Part shown: positions 19,845 through 30,692 of the stretch, in pieces
Position numbering within the stretch: the stretch's first letter is position 1
How the letters are laid out: each line of letters opens with the position of its first letter
Assembly (NCBI GenBank): GCA_030840645.1
Contig: JAVEEC010000078.1
Span: 1-48,286, forward strand
Direction: 5' to 3'
DNA: 48,286 nt
Source of the DNA: Frankiaceae bacterium
Lineage (GTDB): Bacteria > Actinomycetota > Actinomycetes > BP-191
Notes under the pieces: generated by a model
Databases searched by the model: none
Told to the model about the DNA's origin: nothing
What the model saw: the letters and a program-made list of their open reading frames with translations, nothing else
Made by a program: the position numbers and the translations under genes

Positions 19845-19916
19845 TGCACCAACGTCCGTCGCCGCGCCGGAAAGGTTCGACCGAACCTTTCGCCGGGCTC
19901 GGGGGACGTTGGTGCA
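19845..19916. promoter_or_regulatory. Mirrored divergent ECF-type promoter
   Basis: Two palindromes share one centre (19880.5). The outer arms are TGCACCAACGTCC (19845-19857) and its complement (19904-19916); the inner arms are GAAAGGTTCG (19870-19879) and its complement (19882-19891). On each strand this reads CGAACCTTTC, 12 unrelated bases, then GGACGTTGGTGCA. GAACC as -35 and CGTT as -10 fit the general ECF promoter pattern. The plus-strand start site would fall at or near the ATG of the sigma gene; the minus-strand one leaves an 18-base leader with a Shine-Dalgarno before the secreted-protein gene. Confidence 0.75.
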
Positions 19917-20422
19917 TGACCGCTACCGCAGAGGCCTGCACAGCCGTGGCCGTGCGCACCAGCCGCGACGAGGAGTTCGGCCGCTTCTACGTCACCGAGT
20001 ACCCGAGCGTCGCCGGGTACTGCCTCGCGCTGACCGGCGACCCGGCCCTCGCCGACGAACTGGCTCAGGAGGCGCTGACCGAGGTGTACGTCCGCTGGAC
20101 CCGGCTGCGCACCCCGCGCGGCTACGCGTTCCGCGTCGCGGTCAACCTGGCCCGCGACCACTGGCGGCGCCGCGACCGCGAGCTGGCCACCTGGGCCGAC
20201 CTCGCGGCGTACGCCGCACCCGCGGGGGCGGCCGACGGCAGCGTCTGGGACGCCGTACGCCGGCTGCCCGAGCCCCTGCGCGAGGCCGTGCTCCTGCACT
20301 ACCTGTACGACCTGCCCGTCGCCGACGTCGCCACCGCGATCCGCCGCCCGGCCGGCACCGTCAAGCGCCGCCTGCACGAAGGCCGCGCCCTGCTCGCCCG
20401 CGCTCTGGAGGAGACCCGATGA
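19916..20422 (+). CDS. ECF-family RNA polymerase sigma factor
   Basis: A 168-residue group IV sigma factor with region 2 (FGRFYVTEYPSVAGYCLALT, ADELAQEALTEVYVRWTRL, YAFRVAVNLARDHWRRRD) and region 4 (VWDAVRRLPEPLREAVLLHY, PVADVATAIRRPAGTVKRRL, HEGRALLARAL). ATG at 19916 is the last base of the outer palindrome, with no Shine-Dalgarno, which suggests a leaderless mRNA from an autoregulated promoter. The stop overlaps the next gene (ATGA). An upstream extension of the frame would run through the promoter and is rejected. Inducing signal unknown. Confidence 0.93.
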   Translation: MTATAEACTAVAVRTSRDEEFGRFYVTEYPSVAGYCLALTGDPALADELAQEALTEVYVRWTRLRTPRGYAFRVAVNLARDHWRRRDRELATWADLAAYAAPAGAADGSVWDAVRRLPEPLREAVLLHYLYDLPVADVATAIRRPAGTVKRRLHEGRALLARALEETR

Positions 20423-21285
20423 CCGACCTCGCCACCGTCCGCGGCCCGCGCCGACCGGCGCCCGCCGACGGCCTCGACCGCGCGCTCTCGGCCGGCCGCA
20501 CCCGGCTCCGCCACCGCCGCGTCGCGTCGACCGCCGCGACCGTGTCGTTCGCCGTCGTGACGGGCGCCGCGCTCGCCGCCGGCCCCGGGCTCCCCGGCGG
20601 TCACGCGGGCCTCGACCCCGCCGGCGACCCGCGCACCGGGACCGCCCCGTCCGCCGCGCCCGCCAGCAGCGGTGCCGTTGCCCTGCCGCCGACCCCGCTC
20701 CCGACCCCGCCCGGCGTGCCGCCGCTGCCCACTGCGAGCGACCAGCCGCCGCCCCCCCCGTCGGAGTCGCCGGCCGCCCAGCCGACCCGGGCGCCGGAGC
20801 CGCCCGCGTACCTCGGCACCGGGTCGCGGGCCGTGACCGTCACGACGCGGAACGACCCCGCCGCCTGCGCCGACCCGGCGATGGCCGAGCCGGTGGCGCG
20901 GACCGGCTTCTGCACCGCGATGGCCGGCCCGCGCGCGCTGCGCCGCGGCACCGTGGCGAGGTACGCGTTCACGCTCTGCCGCGCGGCCGGGCAGGCGCCG
21001 AAGACGCTGACCTTCAGCACGACGGAGATCCGGCTGTTCGCGAACCGCGACGGCACCGGCACCGCCTGGTCCCTCGACGACGCGGCGCCGAAGCACGCCG
21101 TGTCGTTGGCGGGCGGCGACTGCCGGACGTGGGCGTTCGAGTGGATGGGCCAGGACGCAGCCGGGTACGGCGTCGCCGCCGGGAGCTACGAGGTCCTCGG
21201 CGACGTCCCCGCGGACGAGTGGACCGGCGAGAACGGCCAGGACACCCCGCCGCCCCCGGCCTCGGTGTTCGTCGACGTCGAGTGA
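20419..21285 (+). CDS. Single-pass membrane protein, probable anti-sigma partner with BsuPI-like outer domain
   Basis: The 288-residue protein is coupled to the ECF sigma gene (ATGA). It has a short, basic cytoplasmic N-terminus (about 34 residues, LRHRRV at its end), one membrane segment (STAATVSFAVVTGAALAAG, about 37-55), a Pro/Ser-rich linker of about 75 residues (PPTPLPTPPGVPPLPTAS), and a C-terminal domain of about 150 residues. That domain resembles the BsuPI proteinase-inhibitor-like fold (TLTFSTTEIRLFANRDGTG, WAFEWMGQDAAGYGVAAGSY) and has four cysteines. Position and topology suggest an anti-sigma factor, but the cytoplasmic part is too short for a ZAS or standard anti-sigma domain. 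Confidence 0.75.
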   Translation: MTDLATVRGPRRPAPADGLDRALSAGRTRLRHRRVASTAATVSFAVVTGAALAAGPGLPGGHAGLDPAGDPRTGTAPSAAPASSGAVALPPTPLPTPPGVPPLPTASDQPPPPPSESPAAQPTRAPEPPAYLGTGSRAVTVTTRNDPAACADPAMAEPVARTGFCTAMAGPRALRRGTVARYAFTLCRAAGQAPKTLTFSTTEIRLFANRDGTGTAWSLDDAAPKHAVSLAGGDCRTWAFEWMGQDAAGYGVAAGSYEVLGDVPADEWTGENGQDTPPPPASVFVDVE

Positions 21286-21304
21286 GGCGGCGTACGGTCG
21301 GTCG

Positions 21305-21637
21305 GTGCCCGACGTAGCCGACCTGCTGGCGGCGGAGCGAGCCGAGGCCGCCGCCCAGGTCGCGTCGCTGGAGGCGGACTTCGCCGCTCTGGTCGCCTCC
21401 TCCGCCGACTCGAACGCCGACGACGAGCACGACCCCGAGGGCGCCACGATCGGCTTCGAGCGCGCCCAGCTCAGCGCCGTTCTCGACGTCGCCCGGCGGC
21501 GGCTCGCCGACGTCGAGGCGGCGCTGGAACGGATCGGCGCGGGCACGTACGGCGTCTGCGAGACCTGCGGCGCAACGATCGGCGCCGAGCGGCTCGCCGC
21601 GCTGCCCGCGACCCGCCGCTGCATCGGCTGCGCCTGA
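21305..21637 (+). CDS. DksA/TraR-type C4 zinc finger protein
   Basis: A 110-residue protein with a long N-terminal helical region (ADLLAAERAEAAAQVASLEA), the acidic stretch DDEHDPEGATIGFERAQL, the linker LADVEAALERIGAGTYGVCE and a C4 zinc finger made of CETC and CIGC 17 residues apart. This is the layout of small DksA/TraR-like proteins, some of which enter the RNA polymerase secondary channel. The GTG start at 21305 is 19 bases after the membrane-protein gene; the next gene starts one base after its stop. Confidence 0.87.
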   Translation: MPDVADLLAAERAEAAAQVASLEADFAALVASSADSNADDEHDPEGATIGFERAQLSAVLDVARRRLADVEAALERIGAGTYGVCETCGATIGAERLAALPATRRCIGCA

Positions 21638-21638
21638 C

Positions 21639-22385
21639 GTGCTCCCCGACGCGTTCTGGCTCGGCGGCGGCGGCGGCGCGGGCAAGACGACCGCCGCGCG
21701 GCGGATCGCGTTCGCCCGCGACCTGCGGCTCTACTGCGTCGACCACTACGGCTACGACCACCAGCGCCGGGCGGCGCCCGGGTCGCGCACGGCGGCGTTC
21801 GAAGCGATGACCTATGACGAGCGCTGGCACCGCGACCCGGCCGGCCTGGCCGGCGACTTCGTGGCGATCTCGCGCGAGCGCTTCGACCTCATGCTCGCCG
21901 ACCTGGACGCGCTCGGCCCCGGCCCGGCCGTCATCGTCGAGGGGCCGCAGCTGCTGCCGGACCTCGTCGCGCCGCTGCTGCCGTCGCCGGCGTACGCGTG
22001 CTGGCTGCTGCCGGCGCCGGACGTCGCGGCGGCCGGCGTCGAGTCGCGGGACGAGGCCGTTCCGCCCGGCCGGGTCGCCCGCGACCGGCTGCTGGTCGAG
22101 CTGATCCGGCGCGACGCGGCGGCGCTCGGCCTGCGGACCGTCGCCGACAGGAACGTGCTCGTGCCGCCCGACCTGCGCGGTGCGGTCGACGGCGCGCAAC
22201 GACGCCGGATCAGGGCTGCGGAGAACGCCGTCGCCCTGGCCCAGCTCCGCGCGTACGCCGCGGACGCGGACCTCGCCGAGCCGCCGGTGCACACGTTCTC
22301 CTGCGAGTGCGAACGCCTCGGCTGCGGCCGGGACGTGCTGCTCACGGCGGACGCGTACGAACGCTCAGGCGCCGACGCGCACTAG
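21639..22385 (+). CDS. P-loop NTPase, kinase-like, function unknown
   Basis: A 248-residue protein with a Walker A motif at the very N-terminus ([19 protein letters not shown], about 6-24) and a short acidic strand AVIVEGPQLLP (about 97-107), as in small-molecule kinases of the P-loop class. A conserved-looking region FEAMTYDERWHRDP may be substrate-binding. The C-terminus has FSCECERLGCGRDVLLTADA, with three cysteines that might bind metal. I do not recognise a named family. GTG at 21639 is one base past the DksA-like stop, so the two are coupled. Its TAG shares CTAG with the convergent coaBC stop. Confidence 0.65.
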   Translation: MLPDAFWLGGGGGAGKTTAARRIAFARDLRLYCVDHYGYDHQRRAAPGSRTAAFEAMTYDERWHRDPAGLAGDFVAISRERFDLMLADLDALGPGPAVIVEGPQLLPDLVAPLLPSPAYACWLLPAPDVAAAGVESRDEAVPPGRVARDRLLVELIRRDAAALGLRTVADRNVLVPPDLRGAVDGAQRRRIRAAENAVALAQLRAYAADADLAEPPVHTFSCECERLGCGRDVLLTADAYERSGADAH

Positions 22386-23569
22386 AGCCGCGCGACGACC
22401 AGGTCCCACACCGCGTGGGCGAGCGCGTCCTTCGAGCCGCGCGGCACGTCGGTCTCCGAGCCGTCCGCTCCGAGGACGACGGCGGCGTTGTCCTCGACGT
22501 CGAACGCCAGCCCCTCGCCGACCTCGTTGACGACGAGCAGGTCGCAGCCCTTGCGCGCGAGCTTCTCCCGGCCGTTCGCAAGGACGTCGTCGGTCTCGGC
22601 GGCGAAGCCGACGACCACCTGCCCGACCGGCTTCGCGGCGGACAGCTCGGCGAGCACATCGGGGTTGCGGACCAGGGCGACCGGCGCCGGGTCCGCGTCG
22701 GACTTCTTCAGCTTCGAGGACGCGCGAACGGCGGGCCGGAAGTCGGCGACCGCCGCCGCCATCACGACCGCGTCCGCGTCGTTCGACGCGTCGAGGACCG
22801 CGCGCCGCAGGTCGTCGGCGGAGACGACGCGGACCACCTTGACGCCGGCCGGGTCGGGCAGGGCGGCGTTGGCCGAGACGAGGGTCACCTCGGCGCCGCG
22901 CGCGGCCGCCGTTCGCGCCAGCGCATAGCCCTGGCGGCCCGACGAACGGTTGCCGAGGAACCGCACCGGGTCGAGGTACTCGCGCGTCCCGCCCGCCGAC
23001 ACGACGACGCGGCGCCCGGCGAGGTCCGTACCCCTGGAGGCGCCGGCAAGCGCGGCCAGCGCGACGGAGACGATCGACTCGGGCGAGGGCAGGCGACCAG
23101 GGCCGACGTCGCCCTTGGCAAGCGGCCCGACGTCGGGGTCGAGGACGACCGCGCCGCGTTCGCGGAGGACGCGCACGTTGGCGACCGTGGCGGGGTGCTC
23201 CCACATCTCGGTGTGCATCGCGGGTGCGTAGACGACCGGGCAACGGGCCGTGAGCAGCGTCGCGGCGAGCAGGTCGTCGGCCCGGCCGGCGACCGCGCGC
23301 GAGAGCAGGTCGGCGGTCGCGGGGGCGACGACGACGAGGTCCGCGGTCTGGCCGAGGCGGACGTGCGGGACCTCGTGCGCGTCGTCGAACGCGTCGGCGG
23401 TGACGGGCTCGCCCGACAGCGCCGCGAACGTCGCCGCGCCGACGAACTTCAGCGCGGACCGCGTCGGGATGACGCGGACGGCGTGGCCGGCCTCGGTGAG
23501 CAGGCGGAGGACCTCAACCGCCTTGTAGGCCGCGATGCCCCCGGACACGCCGAGGACCACGCGGGCCAC
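22382..23569 (-). CDS. coaBC: Bifunctional phosphopantothenoylcysteine decarboxylase / phosphopantothenate-cysteine ligase
   Basis: Performs two steps of coenzyme A synthesis. The N-terminal CoaC flavoprotein domain (about 1-180) has GVSGGIAAYKAVEVLRLLTE, the catalytic His in EVPHVRLGQTADLVVVAPAT and APAMHTEMWEHPA. The C-terminal CoaB domain has VSAGGTREYLDPVRFLGNRS, SGRQGYALA, AAAVADFRP and the Lys-rich KLKKSD. It is 395 residues, full length. The ATG lies four bases after the rpoZ stop. In relatives metK follows directly; here a 3.7-kb accessory block intervenes. Confidence 0.96.
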   Translation of the reverse strand: MARVVLGVSGGIAAYKAVEVLRLLTEAGHAVRVIPTRSALKFVGAATFAALSGEPVTADAFDDAHEVPHVRLGQTADLVVVAPATADLLSRAVAGRADDLLAATLLTARCPVVYAPAMHTEMWEHPATVANVRVLRERGAVVLDPDVGPLAKGDVGPGRLPSPESIVSVALAALAGASRGTDLAGRRVVVSAGGTREYLDPVRFLGNRSSGRQGYALARTAAARGAEVTLVSANAALPDPAGVKVVRVVSADDLRRAVLDASNDADAVVMAAAVADFRPAVRASSKLKKSDADPAPVALVRNPDVLAELSAAKPVGQVVVGFAAETDDVLANGREKLARKGCDLLVVNEVGEGLAFDVEDNAAVVLGADGSETDVPRGSKDALAHAVWDLVVARL

Positions 23570-23573
23570 GAGG

Positions 23574-23837
23574 CTAGGCCTCGACCTGCTCGTGCGTGAG
23601 CAGGCCGGCGTTGATCTCGCGGAGCGCGATCGAGAGGGGCTTCTCCTGCGGCGCGCAGGGGACGAGCGGCCCGACGTACTCGAGCAGGCCCTCGCCGAGC
23701 TGGCTGTAGTACGCGTTGATCTGGCGCGCGCGCTTGGCGGCGTAGATCACCAGCGAGTACTTGGAGTCGGTGGCCTCGAGCAGCTCGTCGATGGGCGGGT
23801 TGGTGATGCCCTCGGGGGTGGCGGCGGTGCCGGACAT
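23574..23837 (-). CDS. rpoZ: RNA polymerase omega subunit
   Basis: Small subunit that helps assemble beta' into RNA polymerase. The 87-residue protein contains [38 protein letters not shown] and [11 protein letters not shown], the standard omega pattern for actinobacteria. I chose ATG at 23837, four bases after GAGAGGA; a longer frame to 23867 adds residues not found in the family. It sits in the gmk-rpoZ-coaBC order typical of bacteria. Confidence 0.94.
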   Translation of the reverse strand: MSGTAATPEGITNPPIDELLEATDSKYSLVIYAAKRARQINAYYSQLGEGLLEYVGPLVPCAPQEKPLSIALREINAGLLTHEQVEA

Positions 23838-23882
23838 GCGGTCCTCTCGGCGAACGGCTCCGGGCATGCGGACGCGGAGCGC

Positions 23883-24437
23883 CTAGCCCGGGTTAACGAT
23901 CAAGGCTACCACGCGGTCCGCGGCGTCCTCGACGGTGTCGTTGACGACGACCGCGTCGAACTCGTCCTCCGCGGCCAGCTCGATCCGCGCGATGTCGAGG
24001 CGGCTTGTCACGTGTTCCGCGTCCTCGGTCCCCCGGCCGACGAGGCGCCGGGCCAGCTCGTCGAACGACGGCGGCGCGAGGAACACCAGGAACGCCTCCG
24101 GCATCGCCGCGCGCACCTGCCGCGCGCCTTGGAGGTCGACCTCCAGCAGCGCGGGTACGCCGTCCGCGAGGCGGCGCAGCAGCGGCTCGCGCGGGGTGCC
24201 GTAGCGGTGGCCCGCGTACGTCGCGTGCTCCAGCAGCTCCCCCGCCGCGACCATCCGGTCGAACTCCGCGTCGTCCGCGAAGTGGTACTCGACGCCGTCG
24301 GTCTCGCCCGGACGCGGCGCCCGCGTCGTCACCGACACCGAGACCCAGACGCCCGGGTGGCGGCGGCGGATCTCGGCGATGACGCTGCCCTTGCCGACGC
24401 CGGAGGGGCCGGAGAGGACCGTGAGGCGCGCGCTCAG
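23883..24437 (-). CDS. gmk: Guanylate kinase
   Basis: Phosphorylates GMP to GDP. The 184-residue protein has the P-loop [15 protein letters not shown] at its N-terminus, [20 protein letters not shown] (GMP-binding), and [17 protein letters not shown]. No ATG, GTG or TTG lies in frame before the P-loop; the first possible initiator is CTG at 24437, which overlaps the mihF stop as CTGA and gives (M)[12 protein letters not shown], matching other actinobacterial Gmk proteins. Upstream codons in this frame read RRRGRRRR, which is antisense-like and not family sequence. A CTG start coupled to mihF is therefore likely. Confidence 0.93.
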   Translation of the reverse strand: MSARLTVLSGPSGVGKGSVIAEIRRRHPGVWVSVSVTTRAPRPGETDGVEYHFADDAEFDRMVAAGELLEHATYAGHRYGTPREPLLRRLADGVPALLEVDLQGARQVRAAMPEAFLVFLAPPSFDELARRLVGRGTEDAEHVTSRLDIARIELAAEDEFDAVVVNDTVEDAADRVVALIVNPG

Positions 24438-24766
24438 CCGGCGGCGCCCGCGTCGGCGGCGAACTCGCGCTCCAGCGCGGTCCGCTGCTTCGCGCCGAGG
24501 CCGCGGACCCGGCGGCTCGGCGAGATGTCGAGCTTCTCCATGATGCGGGCGGCGCGCACCTTGCCGACGCCGGGCATCGCTTCGAGCAGCGCGACGACCT
24601 TCAGCTTGCCGACGACCTCGTCGGTCTCGCCCGCGTCGAGGATCTCGCGCAGCGTGGTGCCCGAGTGCTTGAGCCGGTCCTTGATCTCGGCCCGCGCGCG
24701 GCGCGCGGCGGCGGCCTTCTCCAGGGCGGCGGCGCGCTGCTCCGGGGTCAACGGCGGCAGCGCCAA
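24434..24766 (-). CDS. mihF: Actinobacterial integration host factor (mIHF)
   Basis: A nucleoid-associated DNA-binding protein specific to actinobacteria. The 110-residue protein has [20 protein letters not shown], the region [20 protein letters not shown] and the helix-two-turn-helix segment [18 protein letters not shown], followed by [20 protein letters not shown] chose TTG at 24766, which gives the usual [10 protein letters not shown] start and has GGGAGGG a few bases upstream; a longer frame to 24814 has no conserved content. It precedes gmk, as in mycobacteria and streptomycetes. The third 54-bp repeat lies about 97 bases upstream. Confidence 0.94.
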   Translation of the reverse strand: MALPPLTPEQRAAALEKAAAARRARAEIKDRLKHSGTTLREILDAGETDEVVGKLKVVALLEAMPGVGKVRAARIMEKLDISPSRRVRGLGAKQRTALEREFAADAGAAG

Positions 24767-24862
24767 CGCACCCTCCCAAGTCCGGTTGAGAGGCGACCCT
24801 AGCGAGTCGCCCACCGCCCTTTCAACGCGGCACCCGCCCGTTCCGCGCGTCCCCCCTCGCCC

Positions 24863-24921
24863 TCGTTCTGTTCTGTGAAGATCACCACGCTCGACAGGGG
24901 CGGAGATCCTGCACAGAACGA
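24863..24921 (+). repeat. 54-bp interspersed repeat, copy 3 (intact, with a 5-base duplication)
   Basis: Starts TCGTTCTG and repeats TTCTG once more before continuing GTGAAGATCACCACGCTCGA, then a GGGGCGGAGATCCTG stretch, and ends CACAGAACGA. Without the duplication it is the reverse complement of copy 2 apart from one or two bases in the centre. CC and GG flank the ends, extending the inverted repeat by two. It lies between pyrF and mihF, both on the minus strand. Confidence 0.85.
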
Positions 24922-24933
24922 GGTCGAGCCCCC

Positions 24934-25620
24934 TCAGACCGGCGCGAGGTCCGCCGCGAGCGCCGCGGCGGCCGCGCCCGGGTCCGCCGCCCCCGTGATC
25001 GGGCGGCCGATCACCAGCAGGTCCGCGCCGTCCGCCAGCGCCTGCGCGGGCGTCGCGACCCGCGCCTGGTCCTGCGCGTCGCCACCCGCGAGCCGTACGC
25101 CCGGGGTGATCAGCGTGATGCCCTCCCCGACCTCACGACGTACGGCGGCGACCTCGTGCGGCGAGCAGACGATCGCCCGCGCGCCCGCCTCCACCGCGAC
25201 CGAGGCGAGGCGCAGCACGGTGTCCCCGGTCGACGCCTCGATGCCCATGACGCGCAACGCGTGCTCGTCCAGGCTGGTCAGCAACGTCACCGCCGCGATC
25301 TTGACGTCCGGCACCGCCTCGACCGCCGCGCGGACCATGTCCCGCCCGCCGCTGGCGTGCACCGTGAGGTACGCCGGCTTGAGCCGCGCGACTGAGCGCG
25401 CGGCGCCCGCGACGGTGTTCGGGATGTCGTGCAGCTTGAGGTCGAGGAACAGGTCGAGCCCGGTCCCCCCGCGCACGACGGTGACCACATCGGGCCCGTG
25501 CCGGCAGAACAGCTCCAGCCCGACCTTGAGCACCGACACGTACCGCTGCACGGCCTGCGCCCACCGCGCCGCGGTCTCGACGTCGGGCGCGTCGAGGGCG
25601 ACGGCGATGGGTGCGGTCAT
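24934..25620 (-). CDS. pyrF: Orotidine 5'-phosphate decarboxylase
   Basis: Last step of UMP synthesis. The 228-residue TIM-barrel protein has ALDAPDVETAARWAQAV, KVGLELFCRHGP, the catalytic DLKLHDIPNTVAGAARSV (Asp-x-Lys-x-x-Asp), LTVHASGGRDMV and the phosphate-binding LLVIGRPITGAADP. It belongs to the long-known bacterial PyrF type with DxKxxDI. ATG at 25620 overlaps the pyrD stop (ATGA). It is the last gene of the pyr operon; the region downstream contains the third repeat. Confidence 0.95.
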   Translation of the reverse strand: MTAPIAVALDAPDVETAARWAQAVQRYVSVLKVGLELFCRHGPDVVTVVRGGTGLDLFLDLKLHDIPNTVAGAARSVARLKPAYLTVHASGGRDMVRAAVEAVPDVKIAAVTLLTSLDEHALRVMGIEASTGDTVLRLASVAVEAGARAIVCSPHEVAAVRREVGEGITLITPGVRLAGGDAQDQARVATPAQALADGADLLVIGRPITGAADPGAAAAALAADLAPV

Positions 25621-26636
25621 GCTGGGTCCTCCACGGGGTCGGGGCCTTCGGGGACGTACGTCGCGGGGTCGCGGTGCGCGCGGCCGATCACGTCCGCGAC
25701 CGACGTGACGCCGCGTTCGGCCAGCGCCGTACGCAGCTCGTCGACGACGCGCACCGGCGCGTGTGGGTCGCCGAACACCGCGGTCCCCACCGACACCGCG
25801 GACGCCCCGGCGAGCAGGAACTCCAGCGCGTCGACGCCGGTACGGATCCCGCCCATGCCGATGATCGGCACGTCGGGGAACGCCGCGTGCACCTGGTACA
25901 CGCAGCGCACCGCGACCGGGCGGATCGCCGGACCCGAGAGACCGCCGGTGACGCCCGCGAGAACGGGCCGCATCGCGTGCGTGTCGATGGCCATGCCGAG
26001 GAGCGTGTTGATCAGCGAGAGGCCCTCCGCACCGGCGGTCACGACGGCCTCGGCGATCGCGACGATGTCGGTGACGTCGGGCGACAGCTTCGCGAACACC
26101 GGCACCGACGACGCCCGCCGGACGGCGGTGACGACGTCGGCGGCGGTGCGCGGGTTGCAGGCGAACACCTGGCCGCGGTCCTCGACGTTCGGGCAGGAGA
26201 TGTTGACCTCGATCATCGTCAGGCCCGGTCGGCCGCGCAGCCGTTGCGCGAGGCGGCCGTACTCCTCGACGCTCGACCCGGCGATCGACACGACGGTCCG
26301 CGCGCCGCGCTCGGCGAGCCACGGCAGGTCGCGTTGCAGGAACGCGTCGATGCCCGGGCCCTGCAGCCCGATGGAGTTGAGCATCCCGCTCGGCGTCTCC
26401 GCCATCCGCGGGGTCGGCCGCCCGGACCGCGGCTCCAGCATGATCGACTTGGTCACCATCGCGCCGAGCCGCGCCACGTCGAAGAACTGGCCCAGCTCCT
26501 GGCCCGCCGCCGCGCAGCCGGATGCCGTGAAGACGGGGTTCGGGAAGTAGACGCCCGCGAGGCGGGTGGAGAGGTCGATGCCCAACGGCGCGGGGTCGTT
26601 CGCCGGGACGTGGACCGTGGTCACCATGTCGCTCAT
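25617..26636 (-). CDS. pyrD: Dihydroorotate dehydrogenase (class 1B catalytic subunit)
   Basis: Oxidises dihydroorotate to orotate with FMN. The 339-residue protein has LAGVYFPNPVFTASGCAAAG near the N-terminus, GMLNSIGLQGPGIDAFLQ, VNISCPNVEDRGQVFA (the active-site Cys of class 1), LSLINTLLGMAID and IIGMGGIRTGVDALEFLLAG. The adjacent pyrK supplies the FAD/2Fe-2S subunit, which makes this the NAD-dependent class 1B form. Many actinobacteria use class 2 PyrD instead, so this pairing is informative. ATG at 26636 overlaps the pyrK stop (ATGA). Confidence 0.93.
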   Translation of the reverse strand: MSDMVTTVHVPANDPAPLGIDLSTRLAGVYFPNPVFTASGCAAAGQELGQFFDVARLGAMVTKSIMLEPRSGRPTPRMAETPSGMLNSIGLQGPGIDAFLQRDLPWLAERGARTVVSIAGSSVEEYGRLAQRLRGRPGLTMIEVNISCPNVEDRGQVFACNPRTAADVVTAVRRASSVPVFAKLSPDVTDIVAIAEAVVTAGAEGLSLINTLLGMAIDTHAMRPVLAGVTGGLSGPAIRPVAVRCVYQVHAAFPDVPIIGMGGIRTGVDALEFLLAGASAVSVGTAVFGDPHAPVRVVDELRTALAERGVTSVADVIGRAHRDPATYVPEGPDPVEDPA

Positions 26637-27477
26637 CGCGGCGCCCCGACACAGTCGGCGGGCACGGTGCCCATCGCGTCCCAGCGCAGCTGCTCGCCCA
26701 TGAAGACAGGACCCTCCACGCAGGACCGCACCATCCGCGTCTCCCCGTCGTCGCCGCGCGCGGGCAGCACGCAGGTCATGCAGACGCCGATGCCGCAGGC
26801 CATCGCCTCCTCGACCGCGACCTGCGAGGGGATGCCGCGCTCCATGGCGATCTCGGCAACGGCGCGGAGCATCGCCATCGGGCCGCACGCGTAGACCAGG
26901 TCGCTGCGCGTCCGGTCGAGGACGCCGGGCAGCACGTCGCTCACCCGCCCCCGCTCGCCGTGCGATCCGTCGTCGGTCGTGAACGCCACCGACGTGCTGA
27001 TGCGCTTGGCCTCCAGCGCGCCGAAGAGGCGTTCGCTGGTCGCCGCCCCGAGGACGAAGTCGACCCGGCAACCCTTGGCGCGCAACGCCTCCGCCAGGCT
27101 GATCAACGGCGCCGTGCCGTACCCGCCGCCGACCAGCGTCGCCGTCGCCGGCTCCTTGGGCAGCTTGAACGCCCGCCCCAGCGGGCCGACGACGTCGAGC
27201 GGGTCGCCCTGCCGCTGCCGCGCCAGCCAGGCCGTCCCCTTGCCGTGCACCGCGAACACGAACTCCACCGTGCCGCCGTACATGCCGCGCTCGCTGGCGG
27301 CGTAGACGGAGAACGCGCGGCGCAGCAGCATCGACGTCTCCTGGCCACCGACCGCCACGGCGACGAAGTGGCCCGGCCGCACCTGCTCGGCGATGCCGGG
27401 CGCGGTCACGGTCATCGACCAGTACGCGCCCGCCCGCTTCACGGAGAGCACCTCACCCGTGACCTGGACCGGCGGCA

Positions 27478-27478
<1 letters not shown>
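26633..27478 (-). CDS. pyrK: Dihydroorotate dehydrogenase electron transfer subunit
   Basis: Carries electrons from PyrD to NAD. The 281-residue protein has an FAD-binding barrel (MLLRRAFSVYAASERG), a nucleotide-binding domain starting TATLVGGGYGTAPLISLAEA, the LVYACGPMAMLRAVAEIA stretch and a C-terminal 2Fe-2S cluster site EAMACGIGVCMTCVLP with the fourth Cys in RMVRSCVEGPVF. ATG at 27478 shares one base with the carB TGA (TGATG). It ends overlapping pyrD. Confidence 0.94.
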
Positions 27479-30687
<3,209 letters not shown>

Positions 30688-30692
30688 TCGGC

